This document shows positions 25,091 to 34,124 of a stretch of 55,426 bases of DNA, in pieces. A program made the position numbers and the translations under genes. Within the stretch, counting starts at the first letter, position 1. Every line of letters starts with the position of its first letter. The notes beneath the pieces were generated by a model, which worked only from the letters and a program-made list of their open reading frames with translations, ran no database searches and was not told where the DNA came from. Source of the DNA: Lysinibacillus parviboronicapiens (GTDB lineage: Bacteria > Bacillota > Bacilli > Bacillales_A > Planococcaceae); assembly GCF_003049575.1 (NCBI RefSeq), contig NZ_PYWI01000026.1, positions 1 to 55,426 of the forward strand, given 5' to 3'.

Positions 25091-25717
25091 TTATACCTTT
25101 TTGAAAATGCCATCAAAGTAATCACGCCAATAATCAACAAGCCAATTATTGTAGCTATGATACAAAGGCAGCAATTTCTCAACATCCTTAGCATGTATTA
25201 AACAATCTCTATCATCATACATTTGAAATATTATGTCCTTATCCGTACTAATAAAGTACACAGATTGTCCAATGGCAGGTTCTCTTCCTTGTTCATAATT
25301 CCCTATACCTTCAAGTATTTTCTGGTAGGGAACAGACATTAATTGTGAGTATACTAATTTCACTTTGTATTCATTTTTAACTTCTATCGTTTGACCCGTT
25401 ACCTTATCATCATCTTCATGTATATCGAATAAAGTTTCCTCTTCTATATTTTGATCACTTAATAAATCATACAGATATTGTGGAGTAGTATTGCCAAACA
25501 TAATATCTTCTGTAACTTCCCCATCTTTTAGATAAATATAAATAGAATCATCGGGTTTGAATACTTCTTCAAACAATGCAGTAACTCTTGTAACAACTTG
25601 ATTTATTCTATCTTCAGTTCCATTTTCATATGGCTCACCTAGTTCAAACCTTAAATGCAATTCACTAGTTAGGTTCGGGAAATTGCTATCTATATACTTC
25701 AATATTTTTTCCTTCAT
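25091..25717 (-). CDS. DUF3885-domain protein
   Basis: A 208-residue soluble protein with no signal peptide. The pattern FELGEPYENGTEDRINQVV, IYLKDGEV, YFISTDKDIIFQMYDDRDC and the end LLPLYHSYNNWLVDYWRDYF matches the DUF3885 family found in Bacillus. Function is unknown; similar small proteins are often found near immunity or toxin clusters. The ATG follows AAGGGAG. It is followed downstream by about 90 bases without a clear terminator, then the intergenic region beyond. Confidence 0.75.
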   Translation of the reverse strand: MKEKILKYIDSNFPNLTSELHLRFELGEPYENGTEDRINQVVTRVTALFEEVFKPDDSIYIYLKDGEVTEDIMFGNTTPQYLYDLLSDQNIEEETLFDIHEDDDKVTGQTIEVKNEYKVKLVYSQLMSVPYQKILEGIGNYEQGREPAIGQSVYFISTDKDIIFQMYDDRDCLIHAKDVEKLLPLYHSYNNWLVDYWRDYFDGIFKKV

Positions 25718-25842
25718 TGGATTTACTCCCTTATATAAATTTTTGTCTTTCTATTGTCACCCAAGAATGGCAGTATTCTAAGATAGAGAAAAGTCGGTTA
25801 TCTCAAAGAAGACTAGCCAAACGAATTAAGGCAAAATAAAAA

Positions 25843-25863
25843 AGTCCGGTAGAATACCGAACT
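25843..25863 (-). terminator. Terminator of the small broken gene
   Basis: On the minus strand, AGTTCGGT and ACCGGACT pair imperfectly around ATTCT, followed by TTTTTTATTTT. Confidence 0.6.
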
Positions 25864-25886
25864 CCCCCTTATCGGCTGATTACCCC

Positions 25887-26011
25887 TTATTCACTGCCAT
25901 TAATCCCCTTTCCCCTCTGCTGTCCATGTGCCTTCTGCCCTGTAGTTTGAACATGTTCAGCCAATTCAGTCTGCGCTTTTTTATTTGTTTCTTTGTTTGA
26001 CGTTTATTCAT
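25887..26011 (-). pseudogene. Small spore-like protein gene with an A-run frameshift
   Basis: The frame starting at the ATG 26011 (after AAGGAAGGATATAGG) gives MNKRQTKKQIKK and then runs through an A6 tract. With one extra A it continues AQTELAEHVQTTGQKAHGQQ then RGKGINGSE and stops at 25887, a composition like small acid-soluble spore proteins. Without that base it becomes an unlikely Arg-rich tail. This is a one-base loss in a homopolymer, so sequencing error or slippage is likely. I do not recognise the family with certainty. Confidence 0.5.
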
Positions 26012-26119
26012 CCTATATCCTTCCTTTATGTTTTACTCCCATGTTGTTTTATCATGTTAAATCCCTGTTCCTGACATTTTCTACATCGCTCAAGCCATTG
26101 TAATAGTTCTAAAAAAGCC

Positions 26120-26947
26120 TTACGTGTTGCGATATATTTGTTTGAGTTGTGCAACAATCATGATGCTGATGACGACAAGTAAAAACCAAGAACTGATTTT
26201 ACTAACATGCACAAGTTGCCAAGTCACAGCTTGATTTGGATAGTGCCATGCGCCAAAGAATGTCGCAATATTTTCGGCAATCCATATAAAAAAGCCAATC
26301 AAGAAAAATGAGAAAATAATTGGCATCCTATATGTCGTTTTGCGCACTGTAAATTTTACATATGTGCGAGCAAATACAATGAAAAGTAATATCGTTAACA
26401 CCCAGCGAAAGTCATAAATAAAATGATGGGTGAAAAAATTGCCATAAATCATTAACCCTAGTGGGATGGTAAAATAACTTGTTGGCCAACAATACATCTT
26501 TAAGTTAAAACGTCGCCATGCTTGACATATATAACTAGCAACACTGGCATACATAAAACCGCTATATAATGGCACGCCAAAAACTTTAGTCATGGCTTCT
26601 TCTGGATAGGACCATGAATTAAAATTAACTTTATATATTTCTAACACAAGTCCAATAATATGAAATAATAATATAACTTTCATCTCATCTTTTGTTTCAA
26701 ATTTGAATTTATACATTAAAAATTGAGCGATTAGACAAATAACTAGAATAAAGTCGTAACGTGCTAACCCAGGTATATTAATAGTTTTTGACAGCGCCAG
26801 TGTTATAAAAATCACCACTGGAAAAATGCACGATAGAGATTGATGGTAAGCAAAATAAAATAAATCTTTGATTTTTTTCATTTTCATATCTGCCTCAGCA
26901 TGCTTCGTTTTGTCCCTCGACAAACCCCTGCTTCGTTTTGTAACCAT
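26120..26947 (-). CDS. DUF817 integral membrane protein (YoaT-like)
   Basis: A 275-residue membrane protein with about eight helices. The sequence FYFAYHQSLSCIFPVVIF, SWSYPEEAMTKVFGVPLYSG and the end IAENIATFFGAWHYPNQ match the DUF817/YoaT family of unknown function. An N-terminal basic stretch (KRSRGLSRDKTKH) precedes the first helix. The ATG at 26947 follows GGAGGAAG. It appears to be a single-gene unit. Confidence 0.82.
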   Translation of the reverse strand: MVTKRSRGLSRDKTKHAEADMKMKKIKDLFYFAYHQSLSCIFPVVIFITLALSKTINIPGLARYDFILVICLIAQFLMYKFKFETKDEMKVILLFHIIGLVLEIYKVNFNSWSYPEEAMTKVFGVPLYSGFMYASVASYICQAWRRFNLKMYCWPTSYFTIPLGLMIYGNFFTHHFIYDFRWVLTILLFIVFARTYVKFTVRKTTYRMPIIFSFFLIGFFIWIAENIATFFGAWHYPNQAVTWQLVHVSKISSWFLLVVISIMIVAQLKQIYRNT

Positions 26948-27479
26948 GTAAACTTCCTCCGAAATGACAATGTGTCTACTAAAAATTGTATGCTAGCTAA
27001 TGCACGCTTGAAGAAAATTGGTATCTGCGTATGAGCGGGTCACCATCGGACAGCTACTCCTTCCTTGTGCAAATCCTATTTCTTTTTAGCATGTACTATT
27101 TTTATAATATAGATAATAACTACAAGTCAATACTTTTTTATCGCAAAACAATAAAAAAGTATTGTTTTATATACATTAACCCCTTGGTTTTTCACACAAA
27201 AAAGCCAGGTGCTCATTACTTATAAGTCCTGGTTATCTGTTGTTGTTAAGCTTGGTTTCATCGACAAATACATCATCATTGCCTAGACTTCTGACAGCCA
27301 ATACGACAAGCTCTTGCAAAACCGCATTACTCGAAAGGACGATTATGAATTTACGTCAACGGTGCGGGTATTAAAAAGAGAGGTAGTCTTCAAAAAGACC
27401 ACCTCTCTGCTTACTGCGATTAGACTGTAGGAGTACCTCCCCCCTGCTACTCACAGTATCTTTTTAGGAATGTTTGTTT
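26948..27479. other. Intergenic region with two strong hairpins
   Basis: Contains a perfect 14-bp hairpin CAATACTTTTTTAT / ATAAAAAAGTATTG (27128-27164) and a second of 14 positions with one mismatch, AGAGAGGTAGTCTT / AAGACCACCTCTCT (27377-27408). Both act in either direction. The second ends ypgQ transcripts. The interval 27165-27376 has only short broken frames. Confidence 0.6.
27377..27408. terminator. Terminator downstream of ypgQ
   Basis: AGAGAGGTAGTCTT and AAGACCACCTCTCT pair with one mismatch around a 4-base loop. Confidence 0.7.
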
Positions 27480-28094
27480 TTATTTCCCTATTTCATTTTG
27501 TAATTGCTGTAAAAAGCTTTCCATAAATTGATGGCGTTCTTTAGCCATTTGCTTGCCTTTATCCGTTGTCATTAAATCCTTTAACGATAAAAGCTTCTCG
27601 TAGAAATGTGTCACGGATGAGGTATTTTTACTGCGATATTCTTCCTCAGACATTGCTGTGCGCGCTTCTTCTGCCTTATCGTACAGCTTCCGCCCCTTCG
27701 CGCCACCGTAGGCAAATGTACGGGCAATCCCTATTGCACCAATTGCATCTAGTCGATCCGCATCACGCACAATTTTCGCTTCAATCGAAGTGGCCTCCAA
27801 TTCATTGCCACCATTAAACGATACTTGTGCAATGCAATCTCGAATATGTTGCTTTTTTTCCTCACTCATTGGCAGTTCGGTAATGAGCTGCTCTTCCTGT
27901 TCTTTACTATCGGTATACTTTTTATCGCTAACATCATGCAAAAGCACTGCAATTTTTACAACCTCTGCATCTGCCTCAGGCTCTGTATGTAATATCGCTA
28001 ACGCATTGTGATAAACGCGCTCAATATGTTGAAAATCGTGGCTCGCATCAAATTGCTCATAAATGCTACGCACCTTGTCCATTAAATTATTCAT
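27480..28094 (-). CDS. ypgQ: HD-domain phosphohydrolase (YpgQ/YedJ family)
   Basis: A 204-residue cytoplasmic metal-dependent phosphohydrolase. The HD metal site is seen as ASHDFQHIERV (H near residue 19), LLHDVSD (HD near 53) and IVRDADRLDAIGAIGIAR (D near 113). B. subtilis YpgQ hydrolyses nucleoside triphosphates and pyrophosphate bonds. I take the ATG at 28094; a TTG one codon earlier is less likely. In B. subtilis ypgQ sits beside ypgR (cvfC); here they are split by the 19.6-27.4 kb block. Confidence 0.87.
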   Translation of the reverse strand: MNNLMDKVRSIYEQFDASHDFQHIERVYHNALAILHTEPEADAEVVKIAVLLHDVSDKKYTDSKEQEEQLITELPMSEEKKQHIRDCIAQVSFNGGNELEATSIEAKIVRDADRLDAIGAIGIARTFAYGGAKGRKLYDKAEEARTAMSEEEYRSKNTSSVTHFYEKLLSLKDLMTTDKGKQMAKERHQFMESFLQQLQNEIGK

Positions 28095-28443
28095 CAAGTC
28101 TACTCAATCCTTTCTCTTTGCAAATCCCACATAAATGGATACCAAAACTATCTCCACAGCCGCTATGTGACTTACTCAATAATACAAGATTTTTATTCAT
28201 TTATCACACTTAAATAAAGATTCAACAAATCCTTTACTTTGCTTTGTCCTTCCAATTTTTGTCTTACTTATTTATACTTTATTATACCGAGTGATGATAG
28301 ATAGATATTACATGCTAACTATTTCACTGTAGGTCATGACAAAAGCTTACCCTCTGACATCCTAGAAACCTGAGTGATGATTTGATGTTTATGAGCGAGA
28401 GTTGACGCGAGCATTGATTCAACAAAACCGCTCGGGTAAGGTC
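28095..28443. other. Intergenic region before the mutS2 remnant
   Basis: No gene seen. The right part (about 28320-28443) may hold further, unrecognisable mutS2-derived sequence, since the readable fragment begins directly after it. Confidence 0.4.
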
Positions 28444-28654
28444 GCATTATCCTGAATTAAAAGCGTACGGCTAAAATCGTCCTGGGGCTGCCAATGCAAG
28501 TGTAGAGTTCGATATTGAAACACTGAGCCCGACTTATCGCTTGCTTATAGGGGGCCCGGGTCGCTCGAATGCCTTCGAAATTTCAAGCAGACTTGGTCTA
28601 CCTGAATCCATTATTAATCGTGCGAAAAGTTTCACAGGTACTGACATAAATTAA
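28444..28654 (+). pseudogene. mutS2: 3' fragment of mutS2
   Basis: The plus strand reads HYPELKAYG, a stop, then [40 protein letters not shown] and [15 protein letters not shown] to a stop at 28654. This is the highly conserved end of the MutS2 ATPase domain (the family has 'ELKAYGYNREG' and '[12 protein letters not shown]'). Full MutS2 is about 785 residues, so less than a tenth remains. A TAA at 28472 replaces a tyrosine-like codon. A normal copy is presumably elsewhere. Confidence 0.8.
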
Positions 28655-28682
28655 AATTAGACAAAAACGAGGAGGAATACAC

Positions 28683-29546
28683 ATGGAAAACCTACGTGCT
28701 GCATTGCATGCTGTTAAGCTTGGACAGGTAGCAGAGCAAATTTTGCAGTTCGCAAAAAATTCAATTCGTGCTACGACAACACCAACAGCAGATGATGCCA
28801 TTCAAATCGGACAATCTAAAATTGGCGGTATGCCCGATGTACCGACAGATTTTGTATGGCCCACTACCAATAATGACCAACCATTATACTTCCTATGTCA
28901 GCTCAATTTAACGGAAGTACAGCCATATGATTCAGACAATTTATTGCCACATGAGGGGTTGTTATCCTTTTTCTATGATGCTGTGGGACAACCCTGGGGC
29001 TATGATCCAAATGATGGTGATGGCTTTCACATTTTCCATTTCACACAAACACCTGACCGTTACCATCGAATGCAGCAACCCGCAGCATTGGATGACCATA
29101 TTGATAGCGCGGTGTTACACTTTAGAAATGAATGGACACTCCCCTCCTGGGAGTCTCCCTATGCAGAAAATTTAGAAGACATTTTAACAGCGGAGCAACA
29201 GGATACCTACAATGACTTTTTATATGATTGGGGCGATAAGGAGACAACAGAACAAACGACACATCGTATAGATGGACATCCTGATATGATTCAAGGGGAT
29301 ATGTATTTACAATGTCAGCTTGTCACAAATGGTTTATATTGCGGCGATGCAACAGCCTATAATCACCCGTTACGCAAGGAGCTTGAAGCACACGGAAAAG
29401 ATTGGCATCTCCTATTACAGCTTGATTCGGAAGAAGATCTCGGCTATATGTGGGGCGATAGCGGTAAACTATACTTCTGGATTCGCAAGGAAGACTGCAA
29501 AAATAAAAAATTCGATAAAGCATGGACGATTTTACAGTGCTATTGA
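28683..29546 (+). CDS. YwqG-like DUF1963 protein
   Basis: A 287-residue soluble protein of the YwqG/DUF1963 family. Signatures are KIGGMPDVPTDFVWP, PLYFLCQLNLTEV, LLSFFYDAVGQPWGYDPNDG and the end YMWGDSGKLYFWIRKEDC. The fold is a beta-rich domain of unknown activity. GAGGAGGAATACAC precedes the ATG. It heads a three-gene plus-strand group with 29639 and 30886, and starts just after the mutS2 fragment, so it may have arrived or been rearranged together with it. Confidence 0.85.
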   Translation: MENLRAALHAVKLGQVAEQILQFAKNSIRATTTPTADDAIQIGQSKIGGMPDVPTDFVWPTTNNDQPLYFLCQLNLTEVQPYDSDNLLPHEGLLSFFYDAVGQPWGYDPNDGDGFHIFHFTQTPDRYHRMQQPAALDDHIDSAVLHFRNEWTLPSWESPYAENLEDILTAEQQDTYNDFLYDWGDKETTEQTTHRIDGHPDMIQGDMYLQCQLVTNGLYCGDATAYNHPLRKELEAHGKDWHLLLQLDSEEDLGYMWGDSGKLYFWIRKEDCKNKKFDKAWTILQCY

Positions 29547-29638
29547 CTATTTGTACGTGACGATTTCAATGGCTTTCATTCATTCGTGATGTTTCATCAG
29601 GCATTAATATATTCACATTTACAGTGGGAGGCACTACC

Positions 29639-30874
29639 ATGAAAACTGAGCAATTTACCAAAAATGAAACATTATGGCTCCAACTTGAGCAAGAACTATT
29701 TTCTAAACAATATAAAATCGAAACAGACGACTATCCGGCTAAATTCATCACCCCTTCGTTTTCACTAGACGACATCACGCTACATGAAGTACTCTGTCAC
29801 TATCAACAGCTTGCATTGTTAGATGCATTTCGACAAGAGCTTAACTTTGAGACACAGCGCTACTGTCTTTCTCGTTTCACTAACAAGCACCAATCATTAG
29901 CCTACTTACCCTTGCTGAGCTACTATGCAATAAATTTAAGTAAGTATGGTGCAAGTTTTGAATATTTAACAGTGCAAGAATTATTAGCAACCATTAAAAA
30001 ATTAGATATAGAAACTTACAACTCATTGCTTACAATAGGCTCTGGCACGTTGCCAGCACATAAACAACAACTGGAATCCGACCTAATTTTTTGCCAAGCA
30101 AATGATATACTGGCAAAGATTACGATTCAAATTAAAGAGGAAAGCGAAGAGGCTTATCGCCAAGCATTAGCCTACTTAAATGCTTTATTAGAAGAAGATT
30201 TTCCTAAAAGCTATAGCATTCATTATGAAGGCAAGAGTAACTTAGTGCTACCAATCGAGCATTTACCTGTTACATCATCACATCACTTCTTCGCGACAGC
30301 TGTCAGCTACCCTAATCTACATGCTGCACTAGTCGAGTATAGCTATAAAGCAATGGCACAATATCATTTTTATCAAGATGTCGATGACGAACAGGCTGCG
30401 ATGCCAAGTACATTCGCCGTTTTTGGTCTTGGTCTATACGATAAAAGCTACGGCAAGCTTGTCATCGACTATATGTATGAATGCGATGGTGACCATTCAC
30501 CAATGCCTGAATACTTTGCGAAAGCCTATGTTGAAACATTTGGGCTAACACCGGAAACATTGCCCGTCTTTGTATGTACGGTACTATCTGTACAAGAAGT
30601 TCCGTATGATGCTTTCTTTGAACAAGCTATGAGCACCGATGACAACTTGCAATGGTTTGAAAAATTTATGACGACACCACTACTAGAGCTTTGTCCATAT
30701 ATTCCTCTGGAACAACACGAAGAAATGGAGCAATATAAGGATATGGCTGTAGCGCAGCTTTTATATACATGCTTTGGCATCATCCATTTAAATGACTTTA
30801 CTAGTTCAGCATTTATGCGCATTCCAGAACCATATCGTACACGCTTTGAGCCAATTATTAACGAACTTATATAA
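29639..30874 (+). CDS. Uncharacterised 411-residue protein
   Basis: A soluble 411-residue protein, mostly helical, with no signal peptide or membrane segment; MKTEQFTKNETLWLQLEQEL at the start. GTGGGAGG and spacing support the ATG at 29639 over one five codons upstream. A central part (SHHFFATAVSYPNLHAALVE, ESPFAVFGLGLYDKSYGKLV-type) looks like an enzyme-like or structural core. I do not recognise the family, though it may belong to one of the Bacillus DUF6138-like groups. It follows DUF1963 by 92 bases and precedes 30886 by 11. Confidence 0.65.
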   Translation: MKTEQFTKNETLWLQLEQELFSKQYKIETDDYPAKFITPSFSLDDITLHEVLCHYQQLALLDAFRQELNFETQRYCLSRFTNKHQSLAYLPLLSYYAINLSKYGASFEYLTVQELLATIKKLDIETYNSLLTIGSGTLPAHKQQLESDLIFCQANDILAKITIQIKEESEEAYRQALAYLNALLEEDFPKSYSIHYEGKSNLVLPIEHLPVTSSHHFFATAVSYPNLHAALVEYSYKAMAQYHFYQDVDDEQAAMPSTFAVFGLGLYDKSYGKLVIDYMYECDGDHSPMPEYFAKAYVETFGLTPETLPVFVCTVLSVQEVPYDAFFEQAMSTDDNLQWFEKFMTTPLLELCPYIPLEQHEEMEQYKDMAVAQLLYTCFGIIHLNDFTSSAFMRIPEPYRTRFEPIINELI

Positions 30875-30885
30875 GGAGTATTTGC

Positions 30886-31434
30886 ATGCAAATTGCCTAT
30901 CAAGAAATGTTAACGATACCTTGGCATCGTTTAACAACCGCCTATGGAAGAGGTACAAAAATTCCAGCATTAATCGAAATGGAGCAATATGATAAGCTTG
31001 CACAATTAATTGAACATCAAGGCACGCTATGGCAAGTTACACCATGGGCTATTCAACAGCTTTTACAGACATTGCCGAATCGACCTGTAACAAGTGTAAA
31101 GAAGGAAGAAATACAGGTATATCTTGTGGTTGCTTGCGCTTTTACTTGGGATGAATTGACATCTAGCCCCGTGCAACATATGGATGAACTGCTGCAGGAA
31201 AAAAGGCTTTGGCCAGAAGTTGAAGAGGAAGATGAGGAGGAATGGGAAGAAGAGGAACCACGCGGCTACGAAGAATGTGCTTTTATGAGCTACTATGTTT
31301 ACAGTGAATATCAAATGCGTGAGGCGATTCCCTTATTCCAAAATATCGCCACTATGCGAAAAGATTTAGCTCCGACTTTGACTGAGCTACTTGAGCTATT
31401 GGAAAACCGCCAAAAGCTATGGGAAGCAATGTGA
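30886..31434 (+). CDS. Acidic protein of unknown function
   Basis: A 182-residue soluble protein. The middle contains a strongly acidic tract (VEEEDEEEWEEEEPR, about residues 111-125); the flanks are helical (QYDKLAQLIEHQGTLWQ, ALLELLENRQKLWE-type end). AAGGAGTATTTGC precedes the ATG, 11 bases after the stop of the previous gene, so they are co-transcribed. It may partner that protein. No family recognised. Confidence 0.65.
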   Translation: MQIAYQEMLTIPWHRLTTAYGRGTKIPALIEMEQYDKLAQLIEHQGTLWQVTPWAIQQLLQTLPNRPVTSVKKEEIQVYLVVACAFTWDELTSSPVQHMDELLQEKRLWPEVEEEDEEEWEEEEPRGYEECAFMSYYVYSEYQMREAIPLFQNIATMRKDLAPTLTELLELLENRQKLWEAM

Positions 31435-31565
31435 TTAGAAGGCCGGGTGCTATGTGCGCAATGAGCCAAAGAAAAAGATTACTATGATTGTAGAGCAGTC
31501 TGATAACTTTCTATATCGTAGGATAACATAAAAAAAGAGCGACCTTTACGATACGCACGACGAAT

Positions 31566-31601
31566 AGCCAGCTATCTGAAATTTTTGTCAGATAGCTGGC
31601 T
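31566..31601. terminator. Terminator of the DUF1963 operon
   Basis: A perfect 14-bp stem AGCCAGCTATCTGA / TCAGATAGCTGGCT with loop AATTTTTG, followed by TTTTTTG. Confidence 0.85.
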
Positions 31602-31659
31602 TTTTTGCTCACAATTACTATAGGATATTGACATCTAGTTGACTGTCAAATGTAAAATG

Positions 31660-32066
31660 CTATCCACCCTTTAAAAATCCTTCCGTAGTCGTTACATAGC
31701 CAAGTACAATATAATCTTCCTTTTCTTTTTGGAATTTTTTAACAACCCCTCTAGCGCAAAATGACAGTCGAGTTTTTGAGCAGACAGTAATTGACCTTGC
31801 TTTTTATAATCATACGGTCGAATTTTTAACCACTCGTTATGTGAAAAACTATATGATTCATTCTCTAAATGCTGCCAATCGCCATGCTATGTTATGTGTT
31901 CATAAAACTATGGCGGAAAGGGTTCCGGTTCCGTTAGAAGCTTCATCTGGAACGCAGGTGGCAAAGGCAATGAAGCGATTCCCTCTGTCAATTTACGCCA
32001 TTTTGTTTTATGCATAGGAGAAATTAACTGACATTCATTCACAATATTCAGCATTATTTTTTCCAT
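31660..32066 (-). pseudogene. Decayed small-protein gene with stops and an A-run frameshift
   Basis: From ATG 32066 (after GAGGTGCA): MEKIMLNIVNECQLISPMHK, TKWRKLTEGIASLPLPPAFQ, ...EPEPFPP, then TAG, FYEHIT, TAG, HGDWQHLENESYSFSHNEWL. An A6 tract then shifts the frame: with one more A it continues FQKEKEDYIVLGYVTTTEGF and LKGG to a stop at 31660. The spacing and composition suggest a 130-residue protein like Bacillus DUF6678-type families. It contains two stops and one frameshift, so it is broken; I do not name the family with certainty. Confidence 0.6.
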
Positions 32067-32081
32067 TGCACCTCAAGCGCT

Positions 32082-32605
32082 TCAAGTCATAATATACAGC
32101 CTGATTTGTGGGTCCGTAATATTTTCATCATCTGCAAATAATAATACTTTCGAACTAATTTCCGCCGTTTTTGGATCTTCATCCACAAACGGCAAGAATA
32201 CTCGACCTCGATGCTGCGATGGCACCGCGAGCACTGGAATCATCGTACCTCCCAGTTGATGCACGTTCCCACTACCAAGATGAATACTATATTGTCCGAA
32301 CTTACCAACTACAAATATATGCGGAGCCTTGACACGCACATTTTTCAAGCCAAATAAGATAACGAGTTCCTGGATAATGACTGCGCGCATTTCCACTGTA
32401 GAATGGGAAGCCTCTGGATCCACTTCTCCAGCATGAGCAACGCTCACAACTAGGTCTAAGTCGCGCATAACCTCACTAAAATGCACAGTCGGCACATCGG
32501 CAAGTTTAAGCTGTTTACTTGTCAGTCTTCCAACAAATGTTACCTCACCTCTTGTAGTGTCGAGGCTTCCACTTCCGCAGTTGTAAAATAATCATAAACA
32601 AAGTC
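32082..32605 (-). pseudogene. 3' remnant of a DUF4132 (MolR-type) gene
   Basis: The minus frame reads LADVPTVHFSEVMRDLDLVV, SVAHAGEVDPEASHSTVEMR, ...HLGSGNVHQLGGTMIPVLAV, PSQHRGRVFLPFVDEDPKTA and EISSKVLLFADDENITDP, the typical C-terminus of DUF4132 proteins, which are usually 800 or more residues. Upstream, in a different frame, FVYDYFTTAEVEASTLQ belongs to the same family, so a frameshift is present at about 32535-32555. Everything else is missing. The fragment abuts the AhpD-like gene. Confidence 0.72.
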
Positions 32606-32611
32606 CTGTTA

Positions 32612-33055
32612 TTATTTTTCACTTGCTGTATTCCCCATTGCAATCGAAATTCTATTCCAACTGTTGATTTGATTGATAATTAGAACAAGATCAACATATT
32701 GTTGCTCGTCATAGTATGCACGTACTCGCTTATAGAGGTCATCTGGCACTCTTTTTGTAGGAATGAAAGTAATATGCTCAGCTAGTTCTAGCGCCACTTT
32801 CTCTTCAAGAGTATAAAAAGTACATTCATGCCAAGCATTTAAACAATAAATACGCTGTTCAGTTTCCCCCATCTTACGAGCATCAGATGTGTGCATGTCT
32901 ATGCAGAACGCACACCCATTCATTTGAGAGACTCTAATTTTAATAAGTTCCCTAGTTGCTCGATTAATCGTAGATTTCTTCGTGTATGCTTCCATATCCA
33001 TCATGATTTTCATAGCGTCAGGTGCAACATCGTAGTAGGCAACTCTTTGACTCAT
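32612..33055 (-). CDS. AhpD/carboxymuconolactone decarboxylase-family protein
   Basis: A 147-residue cytoplasmic protein with the AhpD-type core: EYTKKSTINRATRELIKIRV-like helix, the redox pair CAFC in MNGCAFCIDMHT, and WHECTFYTLEEKVALELAEH. Such proteins reduce peroxides through a CXXC site, often as hexamers. The ATG at 33055 follows AAGGAG; an upstream in-frame ATG lacks a site. It is a single-gene unit; downstream is the DUF4132 fragment. Confidence 0.85.
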   Translation of the reverse strand: MSQRVAYYDVAPDAMKIMMDMEAYTKKSTINRATRELIKIRVSQMNGCAFCIDMHTSDARKMGETEQRIYCLNAWHECTFYTLEEKVALELAEHITFIPTKRVPDDLYKRVRAYYDEQQYVDLVLIINQINSWNRISIAMGNTASEK

Positions 33056-33539
33056 TAGGCAAGACTCCTTTTGTTTTAAGATAAAACAATTATAACCAAA
33101 CGAGAACATTTGTGCTAGTTTTTAGCTTCATAACATTTGAATGAAAGGAAATATACAGGAGTGATGGATAAATGCAGGGCAACACGTTAATGTGCTGTCT
33201 AAGAAAAGTGGCTCATCTCTGCCAATCAATATAAAACATCCTCAATATTGTGTCCCAATACCTGCAGGGGCAAAACTGTTGACTCTGAGTATTCCTTACA
33301 TTCTACATTACTTCCAATTTTCCCTTCCTCCGCTATACCGCCCCCAATCTACTCTCCATTCCTAATTCCCATTAATATCAGCTTGTCGTTCTAATATTCA
33401 GTACCAGTACCCTTAACTAATCGTAGCTACAAAGAATTTATAAAACTACAGGAGCTTTCTATGAGCATAAAAAAGGACTTGTGTGGAATTTTTACACAAG
33501 CCTTATGGTTATTGTTTCAGAAAAGAGGCTAATTACTCC
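33056..33539. other. Intergenic region with a terminator
   Basis: Contains a hairpin AAGGACTTGTGT / ACACAAGCCTT (33473-33504, one bulged A) that ends the lipoprotein gene on the minus strand. No gene is recognised at 33110-33470. Confidence 0.5.
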
Positions 33540-33917
33540 TCATATACCTGTTACACTATCAATAACTGTAGATTTGCCATTAATACGAATATCAATCGTA
33601 TCAAGGTTAGGTTCTAACGTTAATTTATAGACATGCTGTTTTACTGCATTATCGTGTTGATTGGTAACATCTAACTTGATTATTAATGTGTCACCTTGCG
33701 TTTCAAGGTCTGTTGTAACTATTCCTTTTGACCGAAAAACGATATAAGAAATATTCTTCCCTTCATTGATTATTTGAAGTGTATTGTTGTCATCAATTAC
33801 CCCTTGTACTTTATTTGGAACAATCTCAATTTCACTAATACTTAACGCTGATGAATTACATGCAGTTAAAAAAATACTAACAAAAACACTAAAAGTGATT
33901 TCTTCAATCCATTTCAC
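33540..33917 (-). CDS. Small lipoprotein of unknown function
   Basis: A 125-residue lipoprotein with a signal sequence ending FLTAC (Cys20). The mature part is beta-rich (NISYIVFRSKGIVTTDLE, LDTIDIRINGKSTVIDS). AAGGAGTGAA lies 4 bases before the ATG, a short spacing. No family recognised. It ends in a terminator. Confidence 0.65.
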   Translation of the reverse strand: MKWIEEITFSVFVSIFLTACNSSALSISEIEIVPNKVQGVIDDNNTLQIINEGKNISYIVFRSKGIVTTDLETQGDTLIIKLDVTNQHDNAVKQHVYKLTLEPNLDTIDIRINGKSTVIDSVTGI

Positions 33918-34124
33918 TCCTTAACTTCTTTCTTCATTAACTGGATATCCATTCTATGCGATTAAAGCATAGCGGCGTTTGTGTACAGCTAAATGGATCC
34001 TCCGGCCATTTTTAAACGAAGAGTTGAACCAATACGAAGATCAGCTTCATGTCATTCAGTATACGTAAATAACTAAAATGTCTGTCCTGTAATAAGCGCG
34101 TGATGACTAACGTAAAATTAAAAA

